Under the pieces are notes generated by a model that was not told where the DNA came from, searched no databases, and worked only from the letters and a program-made list of their open reading frames with translations. Of a DNA stretch of 64,000 nt, positions 55,243-63,346 are shown piece after piece. Position 1 is the first letter of the stretch, and each line of letters opens with the position of its first letter. This DNA comes from Halococcus sediminicola. Lineage in GTDB: Archaea > Halobacteriota > Halobacteria > Halobacteriales > Halococcaceae. The stretch is from NCBI RefSeq assembly GCF_000755245.1, contig NZ_BBMP01000006.1, positions 62,001-126,000 on the forward strand, read 5' to 3'. Made by a program: the position numbers and the translations under genes.

Positions 55243-56718
55243 ATGGCTCCGCTTCCCGACTGGGCGACGCTCGCGCCGACGCTGCTGCTCGCGCTCACGG
55301 CGCTCGTGCTGCTGGTCATCGACAGCATCAGCCCGCACACGAAAAACCGGAACCTGCTCGCGGGCACGACGCTCGTGGGGACACTGGCCGCCCTCGCCGC
55401 GGCGGCCGGGCTGCTCGTCACCGGGACGGGCACCGATGGTGGCATCTCCATCTACGGCGGCCAGCTCATCGTCGACGGGATGAGCCTCTTCTTCACGGTG
55501 ATCTTCACGAGCGTTGCGGCGCTCGTCACGCTGGCGAGCTACGACTACCTCGCCGGCGAGACCGAGCAGGCCGAATACTACGCGCTCGTCATGCTCGCCA
55601 CCACCGGGATGGCGCTGATGGCCTCGGCGGGCAGTCTCGCGGTCGTGTTCGTGAGCTTCGAGTTGCTCTCGTTGCCCTCCTACGCGCTGGTCGCGTTCAT
55701 GAAGGACAACCGCGGCAGCGTCGAGGCCAGCCTGAAGTATCTCCTCATCGGCGCGCTCTCGTCGTCGATCCTCCTCTACGGCATCAGCCTCGTCTACGGC
55801 GTCACCGGCGGGCTGCTATTCGAGACGGTCGCCGAGAACGTTCAAAACAGTGGTCTCACAGGCATGCTCGGCATCGGCGTGCTGATGGTGCTCGGCGGGT
55901 TCGCGTTCAAGACCGCGAGCGTGCCGTTCCACTTCTGGGCACCGGAGGCTTACGAGGGCGCACCGGGACCGATCTCGGCGTTCCTCTCGTCGGCATCGAA
56001 GGCCGCCGGGTTCGTCGTTGCCTTCCGCGTGTTCACGATGGCCTTCGGCCTCGACATCGTCTCCAGCGTGGATTGGGTGCTCGCCTTCCAAGTTCTGGCC
56101 GTGGTGACGATGACGCTCGGCAACTTCGCCGCCGCGACCCAGGACAACGTCAAGCGGATGTTGGCCTACTCCTCGATCGGGCAGGCGGGCTACGTGCTCA
56201 TCGGGCTGGCGGCCCTCGGCGGCGGTCAGAACGCGCTCGTGTTGGGTATGAGCATGACCCATCTCTTGGTCTACGGGTTCATGAACACCGGTGCCTTCCT
56301 GTTCATCGCGCTCGCAGAACACTGGGAGGTCGGCCGGACCTTCGAGGACTACAACGGACTCGGCTCGCAGGCCCCGATCGCCTGTGCGGCGATGTCGGTG
56401 TTCATGCTGAGCCTCGCCGGCATCCCGCTCGGCGGTGGGTTCCTCTCGAAGTACTTCCTGTTCGGCGCGGCCGTCGGCGCGGGCTTCTGGTGGCTCGCGG
56501 GCATCGCCATCATCAACAGCGTGCTCTCGCTGTACTACTACCTGCGCGTGGTCCGCGCGCTCTGGTTCGAGGACGCGAACGGCGAGCGCACCATCGAGAG
56601 CTACCCGCTCGGTCTCTACACTGCCGTGGTCGCCGCCGCGGTCGTCACGGTGCTGCTGATTCCCGCCTTCGGATTCGTCTCACAGCCGGCCGTCGACGCG
56701 GCTGCCGCGCTGTTCTGA
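55243..56718 (+). CDS. nuoN: NADH dehydrogenase-like complex subunit N
   Basis: 491 residues, starting immediately after nuoM. VFVSFELLSLPSYALVAFMK, GFAFKTASVPFHFWAPEAYEGAPGPISAFLSSASKAAGF (cited in part) and RMLAYSSIGQAGYVLIGL identify NuoN. It ends the nuoJ1-N operon; a family-1 repeat follows. Confidence 0.93.
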   Translation: MAPLPDWATLAPTLLLALTALVLLVIDSISPHTKNRNLLAGTTLVGTLAALAAAAGLLVTGTGTDGGISIYGGQLIVDGMSLFFTVIFTSVAALVTLASYDYLAGETEQAEYYALVMLATTGMALMASAGSLAVVFVSFELLSLPSYALVAFMKDNRGSVEASLKYLLIGALSSSILLYGISLVYGVTGGLLFETVAENVQNSGLTGMLGIGVLMVLGGFAFKTASVPFHFWAPEAYEGAPGPISAFLSSASKAAGFVVAFRVFTMAFGLDIVSSVDWVLAFQVLAVVTMTLGNFAAATQDNVKRMLAYSSIGQAGYVLIGLAALGGGQNALVLGMSMTHLLVYGFMNTGAFLFIALAEHWEVGRTFEDYNGLGSQAPIACAAMSVFMLSLAGIPLGGGFLSKYFLFGAAVGAGFWWLAGIAIINSVLSLYYYLRVVRALWFEDANGERTIESYPLGLYTAVVAAAVVTVLLIPAFGFVSQPAVDAAAALF

Positions 56719-56796
56719 ATCGGTTTTCGCTTCGATCTATCCGTTATTCACGCTGCCGCCAGCGGCGGCTGTGCGGTTGCGGTAGCGGTTCCTTGC

Positions 56797-56998
56797 GGAT
56801 GAAGGGCAAGACCGTGAGCGAAGCGAGCGGTCGAGGGCTTCTGTGGTGCTGTGCGGTTTGCGGAGAGCATCAGCATCCGCGCGAGTGAAACGAGCGCGGT
56901 TCGCCGCGAGCGAAGTGAGCGAGCGGGAGTTTTTAGTCCAGGTTTTTGGACGGGGTTCGAGGCGAGCGCAAGCGAGCCGAGGATCCCGTGTAAAAAAG
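56797..56998 (-). repeat. Dispersed intergenic repeat, family 1, copy 3 (inverted)
   Basis: On the minus strand it reads AAAAACCTGGACTAAAAAC, TCCCGCTC, GAACCGCGCTCGTTTCACTC, GCGCGGATGCT, GAAGCCCTC and GCCCTTCATCC, matching 34087-34313 with different palindromic inserts. It fills the gap between nuoN and the HesB gene. Confidence 0.7.
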
Positions 56999-57005
56999 TG
57001 GGCGA

Positions 57006-57368
57006 CTATGTTCGGAACGACTCGCCGCAGCCACACTCGCTGACGACGTTCGGATTTTCGACGTGGAAGCCAGCGCCCTGGAGACCGCCCTCGAAGTCGA
57101 GGACACTGCCGCCGATGTAGTTCATGCTCGCGGGGTCGACGAACACCCGGAGGTCGTGGTGTTCGTACACTTGGTCGTCGGCTTCGGGTTCACCGTCGAA
57201 GCGCATCCCGTAGGAGAGACCCGCACAGCCACCCTGCTGGACGAACAGGCGGAGGCCAGCGACCCCGGTGTCCATGCCCTCGCCGTCGAGGAGGTCGAGC
57301 GCCTGCTCGGCGGCGGTCTCCGAGACCTCGATCGTCGGTGTCTCGTCGGCGGTTGCAGCCGTGCTCAT
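57006..57368 (-). CDS. HesB/IscA-type iron-sulfur carrier
   Basis: 120 residues. The three conserved cysteines lie in VQQGGCAGLSYGMRF and SECGCGESF, as in A-type carriers (IscA/ErpA). An N-terminal extension of about 12 residues is present. It transfers or inserts Fe-S clusters in the cytoplasm; many are needed by the Nuo complex encoded next door, though the gene reads the other way. Confidence 0.9.
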   Translation of the reverse strand: MSTAATADETPTIEVSETAAEQALDLLDGEGMDTGVAGLRLFVQQGGCAGLSYGMRFDGEPEADDQVYEHHDLRVFVDPASMNYIGGSVLDFEGGLQGAGFHVENPNVVSECGCGESFRT

Positions 57369-57464
57369 ACCGAGTACTTCGTCGCCAGCGGGTTAACGGT
57401 GACGGCGAGGGTCGTGGGTTGTCGAAGTGCTCGCCAGTCAGCCGTGGGTGGAGCGGTGGGTGAG

Positions 57465-58361
57465 CTACAGCACGCGCTTGCCGAGCGCGCTCGCGGCGAG
57501 TTCGGTGGCGAGTTCGGCGGTCTCGTTGTGCGAGTCGAGGATCGGATTCACTTCGACGACTTCGAGCGAGCGCAGCGCGTCGTCGTGGTCGGCCACCAGT
57601 TCCATCGCCGAGTGGGCCTCGCGGTAGGTGACGCCCCCTCTGACGGGAGTGCCCACGCCGGGCGCGTGGGAGGGATCAAGCCAGTCCATATCGAGGCTCA
57701 CGTGCATCCCGTCGACGCCGTCGGTGGCGACGGCGAGCGCCTCCTCGGTGACCGAGACGACGCCACGCTCGTCGATGTCGGACATCGTGAACGCCGTCAT
57801 CTCGCTGTCGCGGATGCGCTCGCGTTCTGGATCGTCGACGCTGCGCAAGCCGACGAGCGCGACGTTCTCCTCGGCGAGGTTCGAGGCGTTCGCCCACGGC
57901 GTGTCGGCGAAGCTCCCCATCCCGAGTGCGGCCGCCAGCGGCATGCCGTGGACGTTTCCTGACGGAGTGGTTGCGGGCGTGTTGACGTCGCTGTGGGCGT
58001 CGAACCAGACCGCGCCGATGTCGGCCCCCCGCGATGCGCCCGCGAGCGTGCCGATGGCGATGGAGTGGTCGCCGCCGAGGACGAGCGGCAGCGCGCCGTC
58101 GGCGAGCGTGCCGGCCACCTCGTCGGCGAGTCGCGTACAGATCGACTCGATCTCGGCGAGATACTTCGCGTTGCTCGTCTCCTCGTCCGGGTCGCGCTCC
58201 TCGGCGTGTGGCACCGTGAGATCGCCCCGCTCGACGGTCGAGCGGTCGATACCGTCGAGCGCCGCCGACAGACCGGCATACCGTATCGCCGACGGGCCCA
58301 TGTCGACGCCACGCCGGTCGGCACCGAGATCCATCGGGACGCCGATAGTCCGAATCGTCAT
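57465..58361 (-). CDS. rocF: Arginase/agmatinase family ureohydrolase
   Basis: 298 residues. Manganese-binding motifs are visible: GGDHSIAIG, VWFDAHSDVNTP, GNVHGMPLA and HVSLDMDWLDPSHAPGVGTPVRGG (cited in part). The ASNLAEENVALVGLRSVDDPE segment fits arginase rather than agmatinase. Converts arginine to ornithine and urea. The gene symbol is likely but agmatinase cannot be excluded. Confidence 0.85.
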   Translation of the reverse strand: MTIRTIGVPMDLGADRRGVDMGPSAIRYAGLSAALDGIDRSTVERGDLTVPHAEERDPDEETSNAKYLAEIESICTRLADEVAGTLADGALPLVLGGDHSIAIGTLAGASRGADIGAVWFDAHSDVNTPATTPSGNVHGMPLAAALGMGSFADTPWANASNLAEENVALVGLRSVDDPERERIRDSEMTAFTMSDIDERGVVSVTEEALAVATDGVDGMHVSLDMDWLDPSHAPGVGTPVRGGVTYREAHSAMELVADHDDALRSLEVVEVNPILDSHNETAELATELAASALGKRVL

Positions 58362-58398
58362 GGCGAACCTGTGTGTGGGCGGTATAAAAAACGACGTT

Positions 58399-59316
58399 TT
58401 ACTGGTACTGTGCGCAGACGCGCCGGATACCTTCGTCGAAGTCGATCTCGGGTTCCCAGCCGGTCGCCGCCTTCATCTTCGAGGTGTCGGCCATCGTGTC
58501 GTGGACGTAGGCGTGGTCGGGGATCGGGTTCTCGATGTATTCGGGCTCGATATCCGAATCGAGTTCGTCGGTAAGGCGCTCGACGAGCGTGTTGATGGTG
58601 TAGCTCTCTCCCGTCCCGAGGTTGTAGATGCCCGTCAGGCGCTCCTCGGCGGCACGTTCGAGGCCGCGAACGATGTCGTCGACGTGGGTGAAATCGCGCG
58701 TCTGCGTGCCGTCGCCGTAGATCACCGGCGAGTCGCCGTTGGCGATGTCGTCGGCGAACTGGGCGATGAGGTTGGCGAACTCACCCTTGTGTTCCTCGGC
58801 GCCGCCGTAGCCCTGATAGACCGAGAAGAAGCGGAGGCCGGCCATGTCCATGTCGTAGTAGTGGGCGAAGTACTCGCCGTAGCGCTCGCGGGCGAGTTTC
58901 GAAGCCTCGTACCCCGTACGAGCTTTCACCTCCATGTCTTCCGGTGAGGGTTCGGTACGGTCGCCGTAGATCGAGGAGGTCGAGGCGTAGACCACGGTGT
59001 CGCAGCCGTCGGCGCGGGCCTGCTCGACGGTGTTGACGAAGCCTTCAACGTTGACCCGTGCGCCCTTCTGGGGGTTCTCTTCGTGCATCGGGCCCGACGA
59101 GAGCGCCGCGAGGTGGAAGACGACGTCGACGTCGGTCGGGAGGTCGTCGTCAAGCACACTCGTTTCGACGAACTCGACTTCAGAATCGAGGTTCTCGGGG
59201 GTACCGAGGAAGCCGTCGTCGAGGGCGATCACGTCGTTGTCCGCCGCGAGGTGGTTCGCGAGGTTCGAACCGATGAACCCCGCACCGCCGGTGACGAGCA
59301 CGCGCTGTCCGTTCAT
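58399..59316 (-). CDS. NAD-dependent nucleotide-sugar epimerase/dehydratase
   Basis: 305 residues from the ATG at 59316 (MNGQRVLVTGGAGFIGSNLA). TGGAGFIG is the NAD loop. The catalytic triad is in YASTSSIYGD and TGYEASKLARERYG (YxxxK). FFSVYQGYGG and GDGTQTRDFTHVDDIV fit GalE-like extended short-chain dehydrogenases. Likely supplies sugars for surface glycosylation; the exact sugar is unknown. Confidence 0.88.
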   Translation of the reverse strand: MNGQRVLVTGGAGFIGSNLANHLAADNDVIALDDGFLGTPENLDSEVEFVETSVLDDDLPTDVDVVFHLAALSSGPMHEENPQKGARVNVEGFVNTVEQARADGCDTVVYASTSSIYGDRTEPSPEDMEVKARTGYEASKLARERYGEYFAHYYDMDMAGLRFFSVYQGYGGAEEHKGEFANLIAQFADDIANGDSPVIYGDGTQTRDFTHVDDIVRGLERAAEERLTGIYNLGTGESYTINTLVERLTDELDSDIEPEYIENPIPDHAYVHDTMADTSKMKAATGWEPEIDFDEGIRRVCAQYQ

Positions 59317-59451
59317 GACTCGACAGCCTCGGCGAACAGTGAAATCTCTATCGGAATTCGTGGCGACGAACCGTCCGACCTGCCCTCCCTCCCGCGGGCC
59401 ACCGAACCGGCAGCCGCCGGGTTTAAGGTCGGGTGTGACGAATGACACGAT

Positions 59452-59976
59452 ATGTCATCTATCGAACTCACCGACAGTCAGAAGAAGATTCTCCAGGAGC
59501 TCGTCGACCTCTATCGCGAGAGCGAGAGTGCGGTCAAGGGCGAAGCCATCGCCGACATGGTCGACCGCAATCCCGGCACCATCCGCAACCAGATGCAGAG
59601 CCTGAAAGCGCTCCAGCTCGTCGAAGGTGTCCCGGGACCGAAAGGCGGCTACAAACCCACGGCCAACGCCTACAGCGCGCTCGACATCGAGGAGATGGAC
59701 GAGCCCGAATCCGTCCCGCTCAGCCACAATGGCGAAGTCGTCGAGAACGTCAACGTCCAAGAGATCGACCTCCTCAGCGTCCACCACCCCGAGAAGTGCC
59801 GTGCGGAGATCCACATTCAGGGCTCCGTTCGAGATTTCCACGAGGGTGATACCGTGACCGTTGGACCGACGCCGAAATCGAGTCTTGCCATCACGGGCCG
59901 GGTCGATGGTGTGGTCGACACCGACAACACGATCATTCTCGACACACAGAACATGAAAGCGCCCGCCGAGGACTGA
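59452..59976 (+). CDS. Helix-turn-helix transcriptional regulator
   Basis: 174 residues. An N-terminal winged helix, about 1-75 (ADMVDRNPGTIRNQMQSLKAL, then VEGVPGPKGGYKPT), has the Rrf2-like GPKGGY wing. The C-terminal ~95 residues are a beta-rich domain (SVRDFHEGDTVTVGPTPKSSLAITGRVDGVV, cited in part). Probably a haloarchaeal regulator that binds a ligand; the target is unknown. Divergent from the epimerase, so epimerase control is possible. Confidence 0.7.
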   Translation: MSSIELTDSQKKILQELVDLYRESESAVKGEAIADMVDRNPGTIRNQMQSLKALQLVEGVPGPKGGYKPTANAYSALDIEEMDEPESVPLSHNGEVVENVNVQEIDLLSVHHPEKCRAEIHIQGSVRDFHEGDTVTVGPTPKSSLAITGRVDGVVDTDNTIILDTQNMKAPAED

Positions 59977-60091
59977 GACCGCTCCGACACTCCGTCATCC
60001 CTGTCCTGCGACACCTACTGCAACCGTCTCGACGGTCGACGAACAGTACCGACTCCGGTGGATAGAAGCCTCACCGACTCGTGTCGCCTCC

Positions 60092-60688
60092 ATGACCGGC
60101 CAGCAACACGATCGTGACACACTCGGACGGCGACGGTTCGTCGGAGCGGCGGCCGCGACGACTGTTTCGCTCGCTGGCTGCCTCGGCGGCGGGGCCGGTG
60201 ACGAAGCAACGGCCGGCCCGACGGATGCCGGTGACGAGACGCCGACCGACGGATCGAGCGGAGAAGCGGCCCGAACGACCACTACCGCCTCGGACCTCGA
60301 CCTGCGCGAGGCGAACGTCGTCGATGTCGCGGTCGAACCGAGCGGGGAGTCCTCCCGCTTCGCGGTGACGCTCTATCACGACGACGATGGCGAGGACGGC
60401 TACGCGAACTGGTGGCAAGTCGAAACGCTCGACGGAACGCGACTCGGCCGGCGCGAACTCAGCCATCCACACGGCACGACGCGGTTCACCCGCTCGGAAA
60501 CCGTCGAAATCCCCTCGGGAACGACTCGTGTCGTCGTTCGTGGTCACGACCAGACCCACGGCTACGGCGGCCACGCGATGGTCGTGACCCTCGACACGGG
60601 CGAAACCGAAATCGTTGCACAGGGGTCCGAACCGCGGTCGTTCGGCGGGAACGGTTCCGGATCGACGACCGCAACCAGCGGCGGATAG
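60092..60688 (+). CDS. Tat-exported lipoprotein
   Basis: 198 residues. GRRRFVGAAAATTVSLAGCLGGG supplies a twin-arginine motif and lipobox (LAGC, about residue 30). A Thr/Asp/Gly-rich linker, about 32-68, leads to a beta-sandwich domain (RFAVTLYHDDDGEDGYANWW; TRVVVRGHDQTHGYGGHAM). Anchored outside the membrane; ligand unknown. Confidence 0.7.
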   Translation: MTGQQHDRDTLGRRRFVGAAAATTVSLAGCLGGGAGDEATAGPTDAGDETPTDGSSGEAARTTTTASDLDLREANVVDVAVEPSGESSRFAVTLYHDDDGEDGYANWWQVETLDGTRLGRRELSHPHGTTRFTRSETVEIPSGTTRVVVRGHDQTHGYGGHAMVVTLDTGETEIVAQGSEPRSFGGNGSGSTTATSGG

Positions 60689-60699
60689 CGAAGCGAGAG

Positions 60700-61305
60700 A
60701 TGGCCGCAGAGAACGACGCTCGCGTAGCAGTCGACGCCGAACTCGATGATTTGGACGAACGTTTCGGCGACTTCGAACTCACCGAAACCACCGTCGAAAA
60801 CGACCCCGCGTTCTACGAGCACGGTCTCGACCGCGTCCGCGAGACCGGCATGCTCGCCGACGCCAGCGCGCTCGTCTACGATGGTCGGAATCGAGTGCTG
60901 CTCGTTCGCCACCCCGATACGCCCGAATCGTGGGTGACACCCGGTGGGGGCTACGAGGCGAGTGACGGTTCGCTCGTGACGACGGTGATTCGTGAGGTCG
61001 AGGAAGAGACCGGCGTTCGCCTTGCGGTGACGGACGTTCTCTTCGCACGGGTCGAAACCATCGAACACCGCGACGAGCAGCGGTCGTATCCGATGCTCAG
61101 GCTGCAGTTCGCGGCTCGCGGCGACAGGCCAGCATCCGCCGCGAACGACGATGAGATACTCGAAGCACGGTGGTTCGCGGATCCACCGACCGATTTCGAG
61201 AACAACGATTTAACTGCTCCTCGCCCGATGGAGACCCATGCAGAACCCGCTTGCCGCGCTCGCCGGACGACTCCGCGGAACGCGAAAAACGGACGACTAC
61301 ACTGA
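60700..61305 (+). CDS. Nudix hydrolase
   Basis: 201 residues from the ATG at 60700. WVTPGGGYEASDGSLVTTVIREVEEETGV contains REVEEETGV of the Nudix box, with a slightly altered first part. ASALVYDGRNRVLLVRHPD opens the fold. An N-terminal helical extension of about 45 residues precedes it. Its 3' end overlaps the next gene by 68 bases, and the last ~25 residues (CRARRTTPRNAKNGRLH) look non-native, so the true functional end may be earlier. Confidence 0.75.
   Translation: MAAENDARVAVDAELDDLDERFGDFELTETTVENDPAFYEHGLDRVRETGMLADASALVYDGRNRVLLVRHPDTPESWVTPGGGYEASDGSLVTTVIREVEEETGVRLAVTDVLFARVETIEHRDEQRSYPMLRLQFAARGDRPASAANDDEILEARWFADPPTDFENNDLTAPRPMETHAEPACRARRTTPRNAKNGRLH
61209..61214 (+). promoter_or_regulatory. 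TATA-like box of the hydrolase gene, inside the Nudix gene
   Basis: TTTAAC about 27 bases before the ATG at 61238, giving the hydrolase its own likely leaderless start within the upstream coding region. Confidence 0.35.
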
Positions 61306-62185
61306 TCGCCCGATGCTCGACGTGGCCCACGAGATCCGCGAGAACCCACGCACCATCGAGTGTCGGGACGGCCGGGCGCTCGGCTACGCCGACTGTGGCG
61401 ACCCCGCTGGCGACCCGCTGGTCGTCTTCCACGGCTTCCCGAACTCGCGGGTGTTCGGCGCACTCCTCGACCAAGCGGGCCGCGAGCGGGGGCTGCGAAT
61501 CATCGCGCCCGAGCGCCCCGGTCTCGGGGTCTCGGACCCCCTACCGAACCGAACGGTCGCCGACTGGCCCGCCGACGTGGCCGATCTGGCCGCGGCGCTC
61601 GACCTCGATTCGTTTCCGGTACTCGGCGTTTCCGGCGGCGGGCCCTACGCGGCCGCCTGTGCCGCCGATCTCTCTAATGTCGAGCACGCGGCCATCGTCT
61701 GCGGGCTCGCGCCGCTCGAATCGGTGGGTCTCGGCGACCGATTGCCCTTCCTGCTGGCCGAGCACGCCCGGCCGCTGGCGACGCTTTCGCTGTGTGCCGA
61801 CGGCCGCCGCGCTCGCAAGAACCCCGAAAAGTATCTCGCCTTGCGCGCCGCGGCGAGTGCCGCGGTGGACGAAAAGCGCTGGCGCGGCGAGATCGGGCAG
61901 GTATTACTCGCAAGCGGTCTGGAAGCGACGGCTCACCACGGCTACGGCCCGCTCACGACGGATCTCGCGGTGCCCGCCCGCGAGTGGGGGATCGACCTCG
62001 CGACCATCGACGTTCCCGTCTCGCTGTGGTACGGCAAGGACGACCACATCGTGCCGCTTTCGATGGGTGTTCACTACACCGAGCGGATCCCGACTGCCGA
62101 GAGCCACATCTATCCGAATCAGGGCCACCTCTCCGTCGTCGACGGCAACCAAGAGCGGATCCTCGATTCGCTCGTCGGCAGCTAG
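61238..62185 (+). CDS. Alpha/beta hydrolase
   Basis: 315 residues. VVFHGFPNSRVFG gives the HG oxyanion motif. VLGVSGGGPYAAACA holds the nucleophile Ser (GxSxG). SLWYGKDDHIVP and YPNQGHLSVVDG supply the acid and His of the triad. Substrate unknown (esterase or peptidase-like). Convergent with the epimerase gene, overlapping it by four bases. Confidence 0.88.
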   Translation: MQNPLAALAGRLRGTRKTDDYTDRPMLDVAHEIRENPRTIECRDGRALGYADCGDPAGDPLVVFHGFPNSRVFGALLDQAGRERGLRIIAPERPGLGVSDPLPNRTVADWPADVADLAAALDLDSFPVLGVSGGGPYAAACAADLSNVEHAAIVCGLAPLESVGLGDRLPFLLAEHARPLATLSLCADGRRARKNPEKYLALRAAASAAVDEKRWRGEIGQVLLASGLEATAHHGYGPLTTDLAVPAREWGIDLATIDVPVSLWYGKDDHIVPLSMGVHYTERIPTAESHIYPNQGHLSVVDGNQERILDSLVGS

Positions 62186-62565
62186 TGTTCGACCAACTCG
62201 ACGAGAATCCCGCCCGTCGATTTCGGATGCAGGAAGGCGACCTCGTGGCCCCACGCGCCCGCTCTCGGCTCCTCGTCGATGGCTTCGACGCCGTGGTCGT
62301 CCATCCTGTCGAGCGCGCCCACGATGTCGTCGGTCGCCAGCGCGAGGTGGTGGATTCCGGGACCATTGCTGTCGAGATAGCGTGCGATGGTTCCGTCCTC
62401 GACCGGCTCGAGCAGTTCGAAATAGCCGTCCTCGAAGTCGAGAAATCGAACCTCCATCCCGTCGAAGCGCTCCTCGTGGACGACCGGTGTGTCGAACAGG
62501 TCGGCATAGAGGTCGGCGAGGCCGTTGGCGTCGTCGGTGGCGATGCCGGCGTGGTCGATGTGCAT
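62182..62565 (-). CDS. mce: Methylmalonyl-CoA epimerase
   Basis: 127 residues from the ATG at 62565 (MHIDHAGIATDDANG). Two VOC repeats are visible. Metal ligands are in IDHAGIA, GIHHLALAT and ILVELVEH. It interconverts the two methylmalonyl-CoA stereoisomers. Its mutase partner lies 780 bases upstream at the window edge, on the same strand, with a globin gene on the other strand between them. Confidence 0.88.
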   Translation of the reverse strand: MHIDHAGIATDDANGLADLYADLFDTPVVHEERFDGMEVRFLDFEDGYFELLEPVEDGTIARYLDSNGPGIHHLALATDDIVGALDRMDDHGVEAIDEEPRAGAWGHEVAFLHPKSTGGILVELVEH

Positions 62566-62687
62566 ACGAGATATGGTCGGCGACGGCGGATGAGTGTGTG
62601 GATCGGCCACGACCATCGCGGACGGGACGAACGGTTGTGCGCGGCGGACGAATTTGGAGAAACAATTATTGCAGACCAATACCATGC

Positions 62688-63224
62688 ATGTCTGTGTCTG
62701 ACACAGATAGCACGGGTGCCGATTCGGAGAACAGGGAGGTCACACCGGACGATGCCGCGGCGGACGCGGAGACCAAGCCGGAAGCCGCGTCGGCCGGCGA
62801 CGGGGAGTCGCTGTATGAGCGCCTCGGCGGTGCCTACGGCATCGCCGGCGCGGTGGACGACTTGGTCGACCGCCTGTATCACAACGATGCCGCCAATCAG
62901 AACCCCGCGGTCCAGGAGTTCCACCACGAGGGCGGCGAGGCGGGGTTCAAGTATCTCGTGACGGCGTGGTCCATTGAGGCGACCGGCGGGCCGAAGGTCT
63001 ATGCGGGGCGTGACATGGAGGAGGCACACTTAGACCTCGAAGTCAGCGACCGCGAGTTCGACATCGTGTACACGGCGATCAAGCAAACCCTCCAACAGGT
63101 CGGCGTACCCGAGCGGGAGGAGACGGAGTTCATGGAGATCATCGAGAACTATCGGAACATGGTGGTCTATGACCGTGACTACGAGGACGATCCGGGCTAC
63201 GTCGAGAGTCCGGGCACCCACTGA
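62688..63224 (+). CDS. Group 1 truncated hemoglobin with acidic N-terminal extension
   Basis: 178 residues from the ATG at 62688. The first ~45 residues are a disordered Asp/Glu/Ala extension. YERLGGAYGIAGAVDDLVDRLYHNDA, FLVTAWSIE-like FKYLVTAWSIEATGGP and REFDIVYTAIKQTL follow the TrHb1 globin pattern, with F8-region His probable in DMEEAHLDLEV. Likely binds O2 or NO. AT-rich CAATTATT about 20 bases upstream may be the promoter. Confidence 0.82.
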   Translation: MSVSDTDSTGADSENREVTPDDAAADAETKPEAASAGDGESLYERLGGAYGIAGAVDDLVDRLYHNDAANQNPAVQEFHHEGGEAGFKYLVTAWSIEATGGPKVYAGRDMEEAHLDLEVSDREFDIVYTAIKQTLQQVGVPEREETEFMEIIENYRNMVVYDRDYEDDPGYVESPGTH

Positions 63225-63346
63225 CGGGGCGGGCCGATAGTCACCGGCGAGCGCTCGTCGGCCACTCGCCGCCGATACCTTTCGGCACGGAGATGTCCGA
63301 TTAGAAAGTCGGACGAAACGTGTTCGGTTCGATCAAACAGTCCACA

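Noticed and set aside
61170-63224. A 684-residue plus-strand protein
   Set aside because: It overlaps the alpha/beta hydrolase in another frame and is Arg/Ser/Pro-rich shadow sequence. Only the globin from 62688 is real.
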